Positions 42,588 to 51,467 of a stretch of DNA of 64,000 nucleotides are shown here, in pieces; position 1 is the first letter of the stretch; each line of letters starts with the position of its first letter. The DNA comes from Altibacter sp. HG106. GTDB lineage: Bacteria > Bacteroidota > Bacteroidia > Flavobacteriales > Flavobacteriaceae. The stretch is from NCBI RefSeq assembly GCF_028561755.1, contig NZ_JAQQTD010000007.1, forward strand, positions 62,001-126,000, read 5' to 3'. The notes below the pieces were generated by a model that was not told the DNA's origin, ran no database searches, and saw only the letters and a list, made by a program, of their open reading frames with translations. The translations under genes were made by a program, and so were the position numbers.

Positions 42588-43565
42588 TTACTGCTTCGTA
42601 AATACAGCTGTTACATCTACAGGTCCTTCACCACAATCACTGTTGATGTTATCTGTAAATACCAAGGTAAATACAGAGTCATCACCAGTAGTGTATGAAC
42701 CTAAAGTTCCACTAGGAGCAGGACCTACAAGAAGTCCGGAGGAACATTGAAGTCCCGTTGGTTGCGCGTTAGGGATAATGATGGTGTTACAAACTAATTG
42801 GAAACGGAAAGGTACTGGACCTTGTCCTACACCTGCATCAGGCAAATACTGATACATAAACATACGATCAACCGAAGTATCTCCAGCAGAAATATCTGCT
42901 ACTAGGTCACTAGCGAAAACATTGAATCCAAGAACTCCGGGAGTTTGAGATGTTAACGCATAAGCGCCAACGAACTCATCTGCCTCTACTGGACAAACAG
43001 TTGGAGTAATATACTGGAATGGAGAGTTAAAGAATCCACCCGTAATAATACTTCCTGCATTGTTTACAGAGAAGGTACGTCCATCTGTCAAGTTCAATTG
43101 AAGACGGGTAGTGAAGTTATCACCTCCAAAGATGTTATCTCCTGCTAATCCGAAAGCAGAGTAGAAATCTCCAGCAGTAATTACCAGGTTGTAACGTGGT
43201 AATCCGAAAGGACCATCGGTCCATTCACTTGCAGGAATGCTTCTAAGTAATACTTCAGAACCAACAGTGGCACCGGTAGTATCTCCATTGTCAGGAGAGT
43301 TATCTGTAAATGTTGCAAATACATCAACACTTTCAAGAAGGTCACCATTTTGTGCATCTTGTTCTTCAAGAGTAACATCAAATACTACCTCGCTGCTTTC
43401 GGCACCTACTGCGATTTCATTCGCTGCAATGGGAGTGATCGTTCTAAGAACAGCTCCACGAGTGGTTCCGTTCGTAACATCGTCTACGACGAGTTCCTCT
43501 TCACAACCTACCATTGCCACAGCAACGATAAGAAGTCCGTAAATTTTGATTAGATATTTATTCAT
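42588..43565 (-). CDS. Uncharacterised surface lipoprotein, third gene of the SusCD operon
   Basis: A 325-residue lipoprotein (IVAVAMVGCEEE, lipobox Cys21). The mature part has Ig-like character (EVVFDVTLEEQDA, NLVITAGDFYSAFGL) and a C-terminal region with four Cys (in VCPVEADEF, LVCNTI, GLQCSSG, NSDCGEG) that may form disulfides. I do not recognise a named family. It follows susD by 19 bases and precedes a strong terminator, so it is part of the SusCD operon. In other SusCD systems this place is held by SusE/SusF-like surface glycan-binding lipoproteins. Confidence 0.75.
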   Translation of the reverse strand: MNKYLIKIYGLLIVAVAMVGCEEELVVDDVTNGTTRGAVLRTITPIAANEIAVGAESSEVVFDVTLEEQDAQNGDLLESVDVFATFTDNSPDNGDTTGATVGSEVLLRSIPASEWTDGPFGLPRYNLVITAGDFYSAFGLAGDNIFGGDNFTTRLQLNLTDGRTFSVNNAGSIITGGFFNSPFQYITPTVCPVEADEFVGAYALTSQTPGVLGFNVFASDLVADISAGDTSVDRMFMYQYLPDAGVGQGPVPFRFQLVCNTIIIPNAQPTGLQCSSGLLVGPAPSGTLGSYTTGDDSVFTLVFTDNINSDCGEGPVDVTAVFTKQ

Positions 43566-43584
43566 AATACAATTTTTTTAAATT

Positions 43585-45285
43585 TTAGTTAGCAGGAGGG
43601 AACGCTGGCGACGCAGGATTCGTATCCCAGAATACTTGAGTCGTCAAATCGGGTCTCTGCTGGATATTTGGATTAGCAACTACTTCAACGTTCGGGTAGA
43701 AGTACGTACGTGGGAATGGTCCTGGGTCTGGGTTAAGGTTTGGCTTAACCGTTGTAGGATATCCTGTTCTTCTGTAGAAGTTATAAGCATCAGAACCACC
43801 TCCATACATAGTAATGAAGTATTGCTCTGCTAGTGCATTCCAAGAATCATCTGAAGTATCAGTAATTTTTCCTGCTTCAGCAGTGATATATGCAGTAACT
43901 TCAGCTGGAGTAGGCTCAAACGAAGAATCTGCTTGTCCGTCAAGAGCGATAAACCCTTGTACCTTAGCGATAGACTTTTCAAGTCCAGCAGTTACAAGTG
44001 CAGCTGCAGTTCCAGGTTGCCCAGCAGCTAACGCTACTTCAGCTCTCCAGAAGTCTACGTAAGAAGCAAGAATGATAGGCTCAATTCCAGCTCCACCACC
44101 ACCAGCTCCAAGAGTCAGCTCGTTGAATGCATCATCGTCAAATAATCCACCTGCAGGGTATACACCAACAGCAGTTCTAAAGAAGTTATCTGGAGGAGTA
44201 CCATCGTCATCTCCGTGATCTCTACCCCAATATCCGTTCTCTAACCAGCAGAAGGATACTCCTTGAGCGGTATAGTGAGCAGGAGGAGTTTCTAAAGAAC
44301 ACGATAAACGCTCTCCGTTACCATCAGGGTTACAAGATGCACCAGGAGTACAGTCTGTTTGACGGTAGAAGTAATAACGAATACGTGGGTCATCATCGCT
44401 AGGATCCATTACGTCGTCTCCTTGCATGGTCTCCATCAACCAGTTAGATTGGTAGATATTTGCACCGGAGGTCGTGTAATCGGCAGCGTAGTCTTGGTGA
44501 CGTGTATCAGGATTTAATTCCTGTACTCCAAAGTCGAATTCGAAATCTTGACTTGAATCAGAGATGAAGTTTCCACCTGCAACAATAGCATTAAAGGTAG
44601 AAATATCTCCCGTAGTCAATGCGTGACGCATTTTCAACGTGTTCACAAGTGCAATCCAGTTGCTAACATTTCCTTCGTAGAAGAAGTCTAAAGCCCCTCC
44701 CGCACCATCTGCGGCCTGGAAGAATGCTAATGACTCATCTAACATAGATAGCGCAGTACTGTATACCATCGCGTCGTCATCAACATTAGGACTTGGGAAT
44801 TCCAATGGATTTAGTGCTTCACTAAAAGGAATATCTCCAATAAAGTCTACTAATAACATCAATTGATGTGCTTGTAGCGCTTTGGCCACTCCAAGGTGGA
44901 ATGAAAGATCTGTATCTGGATCTTCGTTCAATCCTTCAAGGATGAGGACGTTAGGGCTTATCCCGCGAGCTACACCCGCAAAGATTTGGCTACTATAGAA
45001 TCGAGACCAACTTGCGTTGAAAATGTTCGATTGAAGGTTCTCTCTGTATGTTCTTCCGAAGAAGTAATCAATACGTGTCAAGTTAGAACTTTGGTCGTTC
45101 ATTGTTACCATGTTTGCCACGTAAGCACGTTGAATCGCACTCAATAACAAATCTGGGTCTGCTTGATCTTCAGATAATTGGTCGGGATCATTTAAGATCT
45201 CCAATTCTGTCGTTTCACAAGAGTGAAACAGCGCACTAGCCGCAATTGCCACTAGTGTGAATAATCTGTACATTGTTTTTTTCAT
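43585..45285 (-). CDS. SusD/RagB family nutrient-binding surface lipoprotein
   Basis: A 566-residue lipoprotein (LVAIAASALFHSCETTE, lipobox Cys). SusD proteins cap the SusC barrel and bind the substrate outside. The TPR-type helical core is visible (LGVAKALQAHQLMLLVDFIGDIPFSEAL, read in pieces). The domain looks like the SusD_2 type. The YGGGSDAYNFYRRTGYP segment near the C-terminus is typical. ATG ATT ATG at 45291 gives two possible starts; the MKK start at 45285 is chosen. It follows susC by 16 bases. The ligand cannot be told and no polysaccharide-degrading gene is nearby. Confidence 0.92.
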   Translation of the reverse strand: MKKTMYRLFTLVAIAASALFHSCETTELEILNDPDQLSEDQADPDLLLSAIQRAYVANMVTMNDQSSNLTRIDYFFGRTYRENLQSNIFNASWSRFYSSQIFAGVARGISPNVLILEGLNEDPDTDLSFHLGVAKALQAHQLMLLVDFIGDIPFSEALNPLEFPSPNVDDDAMVYSTALSMLDESLAFFQAADGAGGALDFFYEGNVSNWIALVNTLKMRHALTTGDISTFNAIVAGGNFISDSSQDFEFDFGVQELNPDTRHQDYAADYTTSGANIYQSNWLMETMQGDDVMDPSDDDPRIRYYFYRQTDCTPGASCNPDGNGERLSCSLETPPAHYTAQGVSFCWLENGYWGRDHGDDDGTPPDNFFRTAVGVYPAGGLFDDDAFNELTLGAGGGGAGIEPIILASYVDFWRAEVALAAGQPGTAAALVTAGLEKSIAKVQGFIALDGQADSSFEPTPAEVTAYITAEAGKITDTSDDSWNALAEQYFITMYGGGSDAYNFYRRTGYPTTVKPNLNPDPGPFPRTYFYPNVEVVANPNIQQRPDLTTQVFWDTNPASPAFPPAN

Positions 45286-45301
45286 AATCATTTTTTTTTA
45301 A

Positions 45302-48300
45302 TTAAAAGGATGCTTTAATACTAAGTCCATATCTTCTTGAACTAGGACCGTTAATGTAGTCAAACCCTCTACCGTTACCGATACCAACACCGGCTACGTT
45401 AGGATCAAAGTTTGCACCATCAGGTGTATTGTAGGCATCATACCACAGGTTAAATCCACTCGCAGTAATAGATACTGATCCAAAAGGAGTTCTGTCTAAG
45501 AAACGCTTAGGAACAGTGTATCCTAAAGAAATTTCTTGAAGTCTGATTACAGAAGCATCGTAAACAGTTAACTCTTTAGGACCGAACAACAAGTTGTTGA
45601 AGTAGTACTGTGAGTTGTTAATCTGGATATCGTTAGGTTGTCCATTGTCGCTTCGTACACCTGGTAAAATGTAGGTGTTCACACGGTCTTCCGTTTCTAC
45701 GATAAGACCACGTCCTAGAAGTACAGCAATGGTAGAACTTGCTATGTCACCACCTTTAGTGTGGCTTACTTGGAAGTTTAAGTTAAAGTTCTTGTATGAA
45801 ATAGAGTTCAAGAAGTTCATTACGTAATCAGGGTTTGGATTACCAATGATAGGCGTAATAGAACGTCCGTCATCTAATACAATATTGTCTTCAACAAGGT
45901 AGTTACCAGAAGAAGCATCTACGATAAGGTTACCAGCATCGTCACGCGCAACACGTGTACCAACGATAACACCTAATTGCTCTCCACGGATCGCAGCGTT
46001 TGCACCAAGAATAGGATCTGCAGAACCAGCAAATAAAATCTGGTCTTCATCCTGCTCCGTTACAATTTGCTCACTCTTCGTAAAGTTCACTCGAGAGTTC
46101 CAGTTGAAACCACCTTCGGTTTCGCTACGGAATAGATCTAAGCTAAGGTCAGCTTCATATCCGTCTCCTTCAACCTTACCAATGTTATCAAAGGTTTGCG
46201 TAAATCCTGTAGAAGGCGCAAGTGGCTTAAATACGATTAGATCGGTTGTAGAACGGTTAAAGTAAGAAGCGTTCAATGTTAAGCGGTTGTCTAACAAACG
46301 AGATTCGAAACCAACTTCAAATTCACTGATAAGCTCAGGCTGAAGGTCAGGGTTCGCACGGAAGTTATCCGCAGTGTTCGTTGTGATTGCTCCAATAGCT
46401 CCACCATTTTCAATAGGTTCTTGAGCTACGTACTGAACTGCTGGGAAGCCTGAAGGGAATCCTGCAGAAGTACCTAAACCAGCACGCAATTTCAAGTAGT
46501 TAAGTCCCCATCCTTGTGATCTCAAACCATCAAAGGCAGAAGTCGGGATGAAAGAGGCACTTACAGAAGGGTAGAACTGGCTGTTGTTTTCGGTAGGTAA
46601 GTTAGATACCCAGTCGTTACGAGCCGATACCGTTAAGTAAGCAAAGTCATCATAATCAAACAATACTTCTCCAAATACCCCGATAATGTTTTGCTCAGCA
46701 AAATTTTGGATTGGAGATTGTGTTGTAAAGTTGAAGTGTCTCAACACACCGAAAACGATCTGTCCGTCACTTCGAACCCCTTGTTGGTCAAACTCGGTAG
46801 AACGAGTCGTTGCACCTACTGTAAATCCTAATCCGAATTTATCAGTAACATCATAGTCACCACTTAACGATAAGTAGTGGTCCCAAATACGGTTGTTGTT
46901 ATCCCAAGTTTGGTAAAAACCAAAAATAGCCTGGTTAAAGTTAACCCCGTCTTTGTTTGAGAATTGCGTGTTACGCTCGTTGTAGAAGTCAACCCCTACA
47001 CGATATAGTAAGTTCAAGTTGTCTGAGAAATCATACTGTAACGAAGCAGTACCGAAAACACGGTTAGTCAACTGACGGCTACCAGCGTTCTTCACACTCC
47101 AACGTGGGTTGATAATATCGTTACCATCACGATAGTAAATACTACCACCGGTTTCTGGTAATTCGAATGGAAGCCCCATTAAGTCTACTGAACGCGGCGT
47201 AAAGAATACGTTTGCGAACGTAGAGAATCCTAACGTACCGTTACCTCTACTCGCAGCTACTGGAGGAGAAGTTACATTGTTACGTGAGAAGTTTAACGTG
47301 GCAGTAACGCTAAAGTTGTTAGACAACTGTGCGCGTCCACCAACCGCTAAGGTGTTACGGCGAATTCCGTTTCCAGGAGTAAATCCTTCTTCGTCTAAGT
47401 GTCCGTAGTTTACGTTGAAGGCTACTTTTCCGTCTTCAGAGTTTCCGCGAACGTTAATAGAGGTGTTGCTTACGGCTCCCGTACGGAAGAAGTTCTCAAC
47501 ACTATTATAAGGACGATAGTCATAACGTTGTCCTGAGAATTGGTTCAACAATTCGTTATCTCCACCTCTAAACCCGTTAAGGAATGAAGAAGAAGAGTAT
47601 GGGTGCTCTACCGTTCCGTTAGCATCAATAAGACCAGCAGGGTCATTCAAATACCCATCAACACCGTCTGGGCTAAAGCCTGGTCCCCAGTTACTGAAGA
47701 ACCACCCGAACGACTGGTCAAATCCGTTACCATAGCTATCTTGGTAGTCTGGTAAGGATGCGATTTCGTTAAAGAAATAAGATTGGCTAACTGAAATTTC
47801 GGTCTTTTTTGCAGCACCAGTTGCTCCACCACCACCAGATTTGGTAGTAATTACGATTACCCCGTTTCTACCGGCAGTACCGTAAAGTGTTGCAGCGGCA
47901 AGACCTTTTAATACGTTAACGCTTTCAATGTTGTTCGGATCCAAATCTAAGAAACGCGAAGAACCAACGTTACCGTTCAAGAAGTTTCCTTGAGCGTTGG
48001 TGTCGCTACTAAAAGGAACACCATCTACGATAAATAATGCCTGGTTACTTCCGGTAATAGAGTTATATCCACGAATTACTACGTTGGTCGCAGAACCCGA
48101 AGTACCCCCTTGAGAGGTAATTTGAACCCCAGAAGCCTTACCAGAAAGAACACGGGCAACATCCCCTTCAGTTCTTTGCTCAATATCTTCAGACTCTACA
48201 GTACTAACTGCATACCCCAAAGCCTTGGCTTCCTTTTTAATACCCTGTGCTGTAACAACTACCTCGTCAAGCTGTGCTGCATCTTCCTCCATTGTGAGGT

Positions 48301-48577
48301 TGATGGTGCTTGTGGCAGCCGTTACCGGGCGCTCTACAGATTTAAAACCTACATAGCTATAAACAAGTGTCTGGCCCACACTGGCTTGAACGGTATAGTT
48401 ACCGTCAAAGTCAGATTGCGTACCGGTACTTGTGCCCTTTACGATAATGTTAACTCCTGGCAACGGGAGACCACTAGGGTCGGTCACCGTACCGGAGATT
48501 GTTTTTTCTTGTGCAAACGTGAGTTGCACTACAAACGCTAGTAATAGCGTAAGAATTCCACTAAACTTTGTTCTCAT
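45302..48577 (-). CDS. SusC/RagA family TonB-linked outer membrane transporter
   Basis: A 1091-residue TonB-dependent receptor. Signal peptide (LTLLLAFVVQLTFAQ), carboxypeptidase-regulatory-like domain (about 24-100, ISGTVTDPSGLPLPGVNI), TonB box and LDEVVVTAQG linker, plug with RGYNSITGSNQALFIVDGVPF and a 22-strand barrel ending in KASF. It imports a substrate with the SusD lid. In stretches I sampled, codon choice is strongly biased to AAC, TTC, GAC and CGT, as in the ribosomal genes, which suggests very high expression. A promoter-like element lies about 30 bases upstream. Confidence 0.95.
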   Translation of the reverse strand: MRTKFSGILTLLLAFVVQLTFAQEKTISGTVTDPSGLPLPGVNIIVKGTSTGTQSDFDGNYTVQASVGQTLVYSYVGFKSVERPVTAATSTINLTMEEDAAQLDEVVVTAQGIKKEAKALGYAVSTVESEDIEQRTEGDVARVLSGKASGVQITSQGGTSGSATNVVIRGYNSITGSNQALFIVDGVPFSSDTNAQGNFLNGNVGSSRFLDLDPNNIESVNVLKGLAAATLYGTAGRNGVIVITTKSGGGGATGAAKKTEISVSQSYFFNEIASLPDYQDSYGNGFDQSFGWFFSNWGPGFSPDGVDGYLNDPAGLIDANGTVEHPYSSSSFLNGFRGGDNELLNQFSGQRYDYRPYNSVENFFRTGAVSNTSINVRGNSEDGKVAFNVNYGHLDEEGFTPGNGIRRNTLAVGGRAQLSNNFSVTATLNFSRNNVTSPPVAASRGNGTLGFSTFANVFFTPRSVDLMGLPFELPETGGSIYYRDGNDIINPRWSVKNAGSRQLTNRVFGTASLQYDFSDNLNLLYRVGVDFYNERNTQFSNKDGVNFNQAIFGFYQTWDNNNRIWDHYLSLSGDYDVTDKFGLGFTVGATTRSTEFDQQGVRSDGQIVFGVLRHFNFTTQSPIQNFAEQNIIGVFGEVLFDYDDFAYLTVSARNDWVSNLPTENNSQFYPSVSASFIPTSAFDGLRSQGWGLNYLKLRAGLGTSAGFPSGFPAVQYVAQEPIENGGAIGAITTNTADNFRANPDLQPELISEFEVGFESRLLDNRLTLNASYFNRSTTDLIVFKPLAPSTGFTQTFDNIGKVEGDGYEADLSLDLFRSETEGGFNWNSRVNFTKSEQIVTEQDEDQILFAGSADPILGANAAIRGEQLGVIVGTRVARDDAGNLIVDASSGNYLVEDNIVLDDGRSITPIIGNPNPDYVMNFLNSISYKNFNLNFQVSHTKGGDIASSTIAVLLGRGLIVETEDRVNTYILPGVRSDNGQPNDIQINNSQYYFNNLLFGPKELTVYDASVIRLQEISLGYTVPKRFLDRTPFGSVSITASGFNLWYDAYNTPDGANFDPNVAGVGIGNGRGFDYINGPSSRRYGLSIKASF

Positions 48578-48606
48578 TTTTATAATTTATTTGAATTAGC
48601 CAATGC

Positions 48607-48637
48607 CAAAAATCACAATAAAAAGTTAAATACACAA
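48607..48637 (-). promoter_or_regulatory. Candidate promoter of the SusC-SusD operon
   Basis: On the minus strand TTG (48637-48635), a 20-base spacer and GATTTTTG (48614-48607) resemble the Bacteroidota consensus, with one mismatch in the -7 box. The leader to the susC ATG would be about 25 bases. Confidence 0.45.
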
Positions 48638-48673
48638 CTTTTCATTACTAAAATTTACATTTTTTTTTACCGC

Positions 48674-48694
48674 ATTGTTACGCTATTGTTACGC
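48674..48694. repeat. 11-base-period direct repeat upstream of susC
   Basis: ATTGTTACGC occurs twice, separated by one base, giving an 11-base period. It lies just beyond the Omp85 gene stop and about 37 bases upstream of the candidate -33 element of susC. Spacing of about one helical turn suits a protein-binding site, but no regulator is identified. Confidence 0.55.
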
Positions 48695-48698
48695 TTCG

Positions 48699-50393
48699 TC
48701 AAAACCGTGAAGACAGGCTTAGATGGATTTTTGTGTTTGAAAATTTGAAATTTTCACCCTCCAAATTTCCGTTGGCAATATTCAACTTAAAGACCCCTGC
48801 CTGAGTGCTTAATCCGATCCCAAAACCGAAGCTGTAAAGTTGTTGTTTTAGATCAATTACGTCGTTTTCAAAATAGGCTAGATCGATAATTGTATGTGCG
48901 TACAACCCAGGATTGAACTGATATCGATATTCTGTATTTAGTACAGAATAAAACGAGGCGTCGATACTATTCTCATTAAAACCTCGAATACTGGTAATCC
49001 CTCCAAACCGAAATAGTTCATTGGTAAGAAAGCTATCGCTGTCTAAGAGAGCCGTAGTGTTTTGTATAAAAAAGGAGTTTTCCCTATTTAAGTTGATGAT
49101 ATAGTGTGCTATCGAGCGTATCCGAAATTGATTTTCTGTAAGCGTATCACGTTCGCGTGTCCCCCATTCACCTTCTAAGTTGATGGCGCTCTTTTGAGGG
49201 AATAGCGGGTTGGGTTGTCGTTGGGTATATGCGAGTCCGCCAATTGCGTACCGACCTTTGTAGTCCTCTACGGTAATGTCTACTAACGCTTCCTCCTGCA
49301 GATTGCTCGACACATAACCTTTGTATCCAATATACGTACTAGTAGTTGGTGTAACTTGATAAGAAACCTGCGCAAGTTGTTCAGTGGTTGAAAAAGTGGA
49401 GTCTCTTTTAAAAATTTTCAATTCACCAGCAACACCAAACGGACTCCCTAACAAATATGGCAGAGTAGTTCGCGCTCTAAAGTTTTGCTGCTCGTTGCCA
49501 TCGGCTTTGTAGTTTATCAGTAATTGTTCCCCGAAGTTAAGATTGTTGTTGAGTTCTAAATTTAAATATCCATTAAAAATTAGTTTGTTGGTTTCTTCGT
49601 CAGTAGCAAAGCCCAGAATTCCATCAAAAAGATTATTGTTCTCTTTTTCGAGGTATAAATACACGGTGGTCGAGTCACTTCGGAATAGTGCTTCGGGAGG
49701 CTTGATGCTCCGCGCAAATCCGAGGGCGTCCAAAAGGTCATTTTTCCTTATCAAGGTTTTTCTATTAAATATTCTTCCCGTTCTAACTCCTGCATAATGG
49801 GTGAGATATGATCTCGGAAACTTTTCATACCCTTTTATCGCGATTGAATCTATCGTTCTACTGGATTGTACAGATGTGGTTAATGTGGCTGTAATCCTGT
49901 TCTCTCTTTTCTGAAGGGACGATAATTGAAGAGAGGCGAAAGGATCACCTTGTTGGGTGAGCAGTGAGGTTAAGGTGTTTAGCGTTTCAGAAACCCGATA
50001 CATGGGAATCGTGAAGGTGCTATCTGACGTTTGGTTGCTCCAGGAAGGGATTTGTTTCTTACGGAAAGGCGTGTTTTTATAATCAATTTCAATAAATGCG
50101 TATTTCTTTCCGAAGTGATATTGTGCCATATACAGACTGTCGTTCTTTTTCTGAAGTACTTGAAGCCTGGCGTCCACAAACCCCATGCGTTGGAGGAGGG
50201 TCGGGATGGTATCTACCTGCCGCTGCAGCGAGCGGTAATTAAGGAAGGTTGAAGAGGGGAGAAGACTGTCTTGTAACGAGGCGGGGATAGGTTGCTCTGC
50301 GGAAACTTGCAATGTTAAACGCGCCTCTTGTGCCCATAGGGATGCGTGGGTATATATATTAAGGTATAGAAACAATAGCAAAAATCGCTTCAA
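48699..50393 (-). CDS. Omp85 (BamA/TamA) superfamily outer membrane protein
   Basis: A 564-residue exported barrel. The signal peptide LKRFLLLFLYLNIYTHASLWAQ begins at a TTG codon (50393). POTRA-like modules (about residues 20-210) precede a 16-strand-type barrel. The Omp85 loop-6 motif appears as FGGITSIRGFNENS, and the protein ends in a terminal Phe after KIHLSLSSRF. An ATG at 50441 would add 16 residues ahead of the signal peptide and contains a -7 element, so TTG 50393 is preferred. It is shorter than BamA and closer to TamA or TpsB size. Possible roles are protein insertion or secretion; no partner is adjacent. Confidence 0.83.
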   Translation of the reverse strand: MKRFLLLFLYLNIYTHASLWAQEARLTLQVSAEQPIPASLQDSLLPSSTFLNYRSLQRQVDTIPTLLQRMGFVDARLQVLQKKNDSLYMAQYHFGKKYAFIEIDYKNTPFRKKQIPSWSNQTSDSTFTIPMYRVSETLNTLTSLLTQQGDPFASLQLSSLQKRENRITATLTTSVQSSRTIDSIAIKGYEKFPRSYLTHYAGVRTGRIFNRKTLIRKNDLLDALGFARSIKPPEALFRSDSTTVYLYLEKENNNLFDGILGFATDEETNKLIFNGYLNLELNNNLNFGEQLLINYKADGNEQQNFRARTTLPYLLGSPFGVAGELKIFKRDSTFSTTEQLAQVSYQVTPTTSTYIGYKGYVSSNLQEEALVDITVEDYKGRYAIGGLAYTQRQPNPLFPQKSAINLEGEWGTRERDTLTENQFRIRSIAHYIINLNRENSFFIQNTTALLDSDSFLTNELFRFGGITSIRGFNENSIDASFYSVLNTEYRYQFNPGLYAHTIIDLAYFENDVIDLKQQLYSFGFGIGLSTQAGVFKLNIANGNLEGENFKFSNTKIHLSLSSRF

Positions 50394-50411
50394 TGTGTGG
50401 TCTTTGATTTG

Positions 50412-50419
50412 CAAAACTA
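50412..50419 (-). promoter_or_regulatory. Candidate -7 element of the Omp85 gene
   Basis: The minus strand reads TAGTTTTG, a full TAnnTTTG match, 18 bases before the TTG start at 50393. It falls inside the longer alternative reading frame. The -33 element is unclear. Confidence 0.4.
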
Positions 50420-50490
50420 ACGTTTCGCATAAGGTTTTCATATATGCGGTCGGTTCTTTTTGCGTTCGGCTGAAAATTAATGCGGTACTG

Positions 50491-50521
50491 TTTGAATAAT
50501 CAAATAAATATTCTACCTTTG
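50491..50521 (+). promoter_or_regulatory. Consensus promoter of the rpsL (str) operon
   Basis: TTTG at 50491-50494, a 19-base spacer and TACCTTTG at 50514-50521 match the Bacteroidota consensus fully. The transcript would start near 50527, leaving an AT-rich leader of about 50 bases with AAGGA close to the rpsL ATG. Confidence 0.8.
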
Positions 50522-50576
50522 CACGCCCTTTTAGTGGGGAAATTTTATTTTTTATTTAAGTATAACAAGGATTTAT

Positions 50577-50951
50577 ATGCCAACTATTTCACAATTAGTA
50601 CGAAAAGGAAGAGCCAAAATAACCAAGAAGAGTAAATCGGCTGCTTTGGATTCGTGCCCGCAACGCCGCGGTGTGTGTACGCGTGTATATACCACTACTC
50701 CAAAGAAACCGAACTCTGCAATGCGTAAAGTAGCGCGTGTTCGTTTGACGAATGGAAAAGAGGTAAACGCATACATCGGTGGTGAAGGTCACAATCTCCA
50801 AGAGCACTCGATAGTATTGGTTAGAGGTGGAAGGGTAAAAGATTTGCCAGGTGTTAGATATCACATTGTTCGTGGAGCCTTAGATACCGCAGGTGTTGAA
50901 GGAAGAACGCAACGTCGATCTAAATACGGAGCCAAACGCCCTAAGAAGTAA
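50577..50951 (+). CDS. rpsL: 30S ribosomal protein S12
   Basis: A 124-residue uS12. [12 protein letters not shown] and [10 protein letters not shown] carry the decoding-centre lysines where streptomycin-resistance changes usually arise; both look wild type. It heads the str operon behind a full consensus promoter. An AAGGA sequence lies about 8 bases before the ATG, notable in a phylum that uses Shine-Dalgarno sites sparingly. Confidence 0.98.
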   Translation: MPTISQLVRKGRAKITKKSKSAALDSCPQRRGVCTRVYTTTPKKPNSAMRKVARVRLTNGKEVNAYIGGEGHNLQEHSIVLVRGGRVKDLPGVRYHIVRGALDTAGVEGRTQRRSKYGAKRPKK

Positions 50952-50982
50952 TTTTAAGTAATAATCGCTTTAAAACGAAGAA

Positions 50983-51459
50983 ATGAGAAAAAGACAGGCC
51001 AAAAAAAGACCGCTTTTACCCGATCCCAAGTTTAATGATCAGTTGGTGACACGTTTTGTCAATAACATGATGTGGGACGGAAAGAAATCGGTGGCTTTCA
51101 ATGTTTTCTATGATGCGCTTGATATCGTAGAAGAGAAAAATCAAGATGAAGAAAAAACGGCTTTGGAACTCTGGAAAGATGCGTTATCTAACATTATGCC
51201 TCACGTAGAAGTTCGTAGCCGACGCGTGGGTGGAGCAACCTTCCAAATTCCAATGCAAATACGTCCCGACCGTAAGATCTCTACCGCGATGAAGTGGTTG
51301 ATCTTGTACGCGCGTAAGCGTAATGAAAAGTCGATGGCGGCAAAATTGGCTGCAGAAATTCTAGCAGCTGCTAAAGAAGAAGGCGCCGCGGTTAAAAAGC
51401 GTATGGATACGCACAAAATGGCCGAAGCAAACAAAGCATTCTCACACTTTAGATTCTAA
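50983..51459 (+). CDS. rpsG: 30S ribosomal protein S7
   Basis: A 158-residue uS7, which nucleates assembly of the 30S head and contacts the E-site t[20 protein letters not shown] and the [19 protein letters not shown] signature (in pieces) are clear. It follows rpsL by 31 bases and precedes fusA by 8. In E. coli S7 represses its own operon; no matching structure is evident in this gap. Confidence 0.98.
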   Translation: MRKRQAKKRPLLPDPKFNDQLVTRFVNNMMWDGKKSVAFNVFYDALDIVEEKNQDEEKTALELWKDALSNIMPHVEVRSRRVGGATFQIPMQIRPDRKISTAMKWLILYARKRNEKSMAAKLAAEILAAAKEEGAAVKKRMDTHKMAEANKAFSHFRF

Positions 51460-51467
51460 AAAATACC

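Noticed and set aside
48110-48541. A 143-codon plus-strand frame opposite the 5' end of susC
   Set aside because: It is antisense to the well-supported SusC signal peptide and plug; composition is not protein-like.
50442-50490. A shared regulatory region between the Omp85 gene and rpsL
   Set aside because: Only the rpsL promoter is well formed; no dyad or repeat common to both directions is visible.
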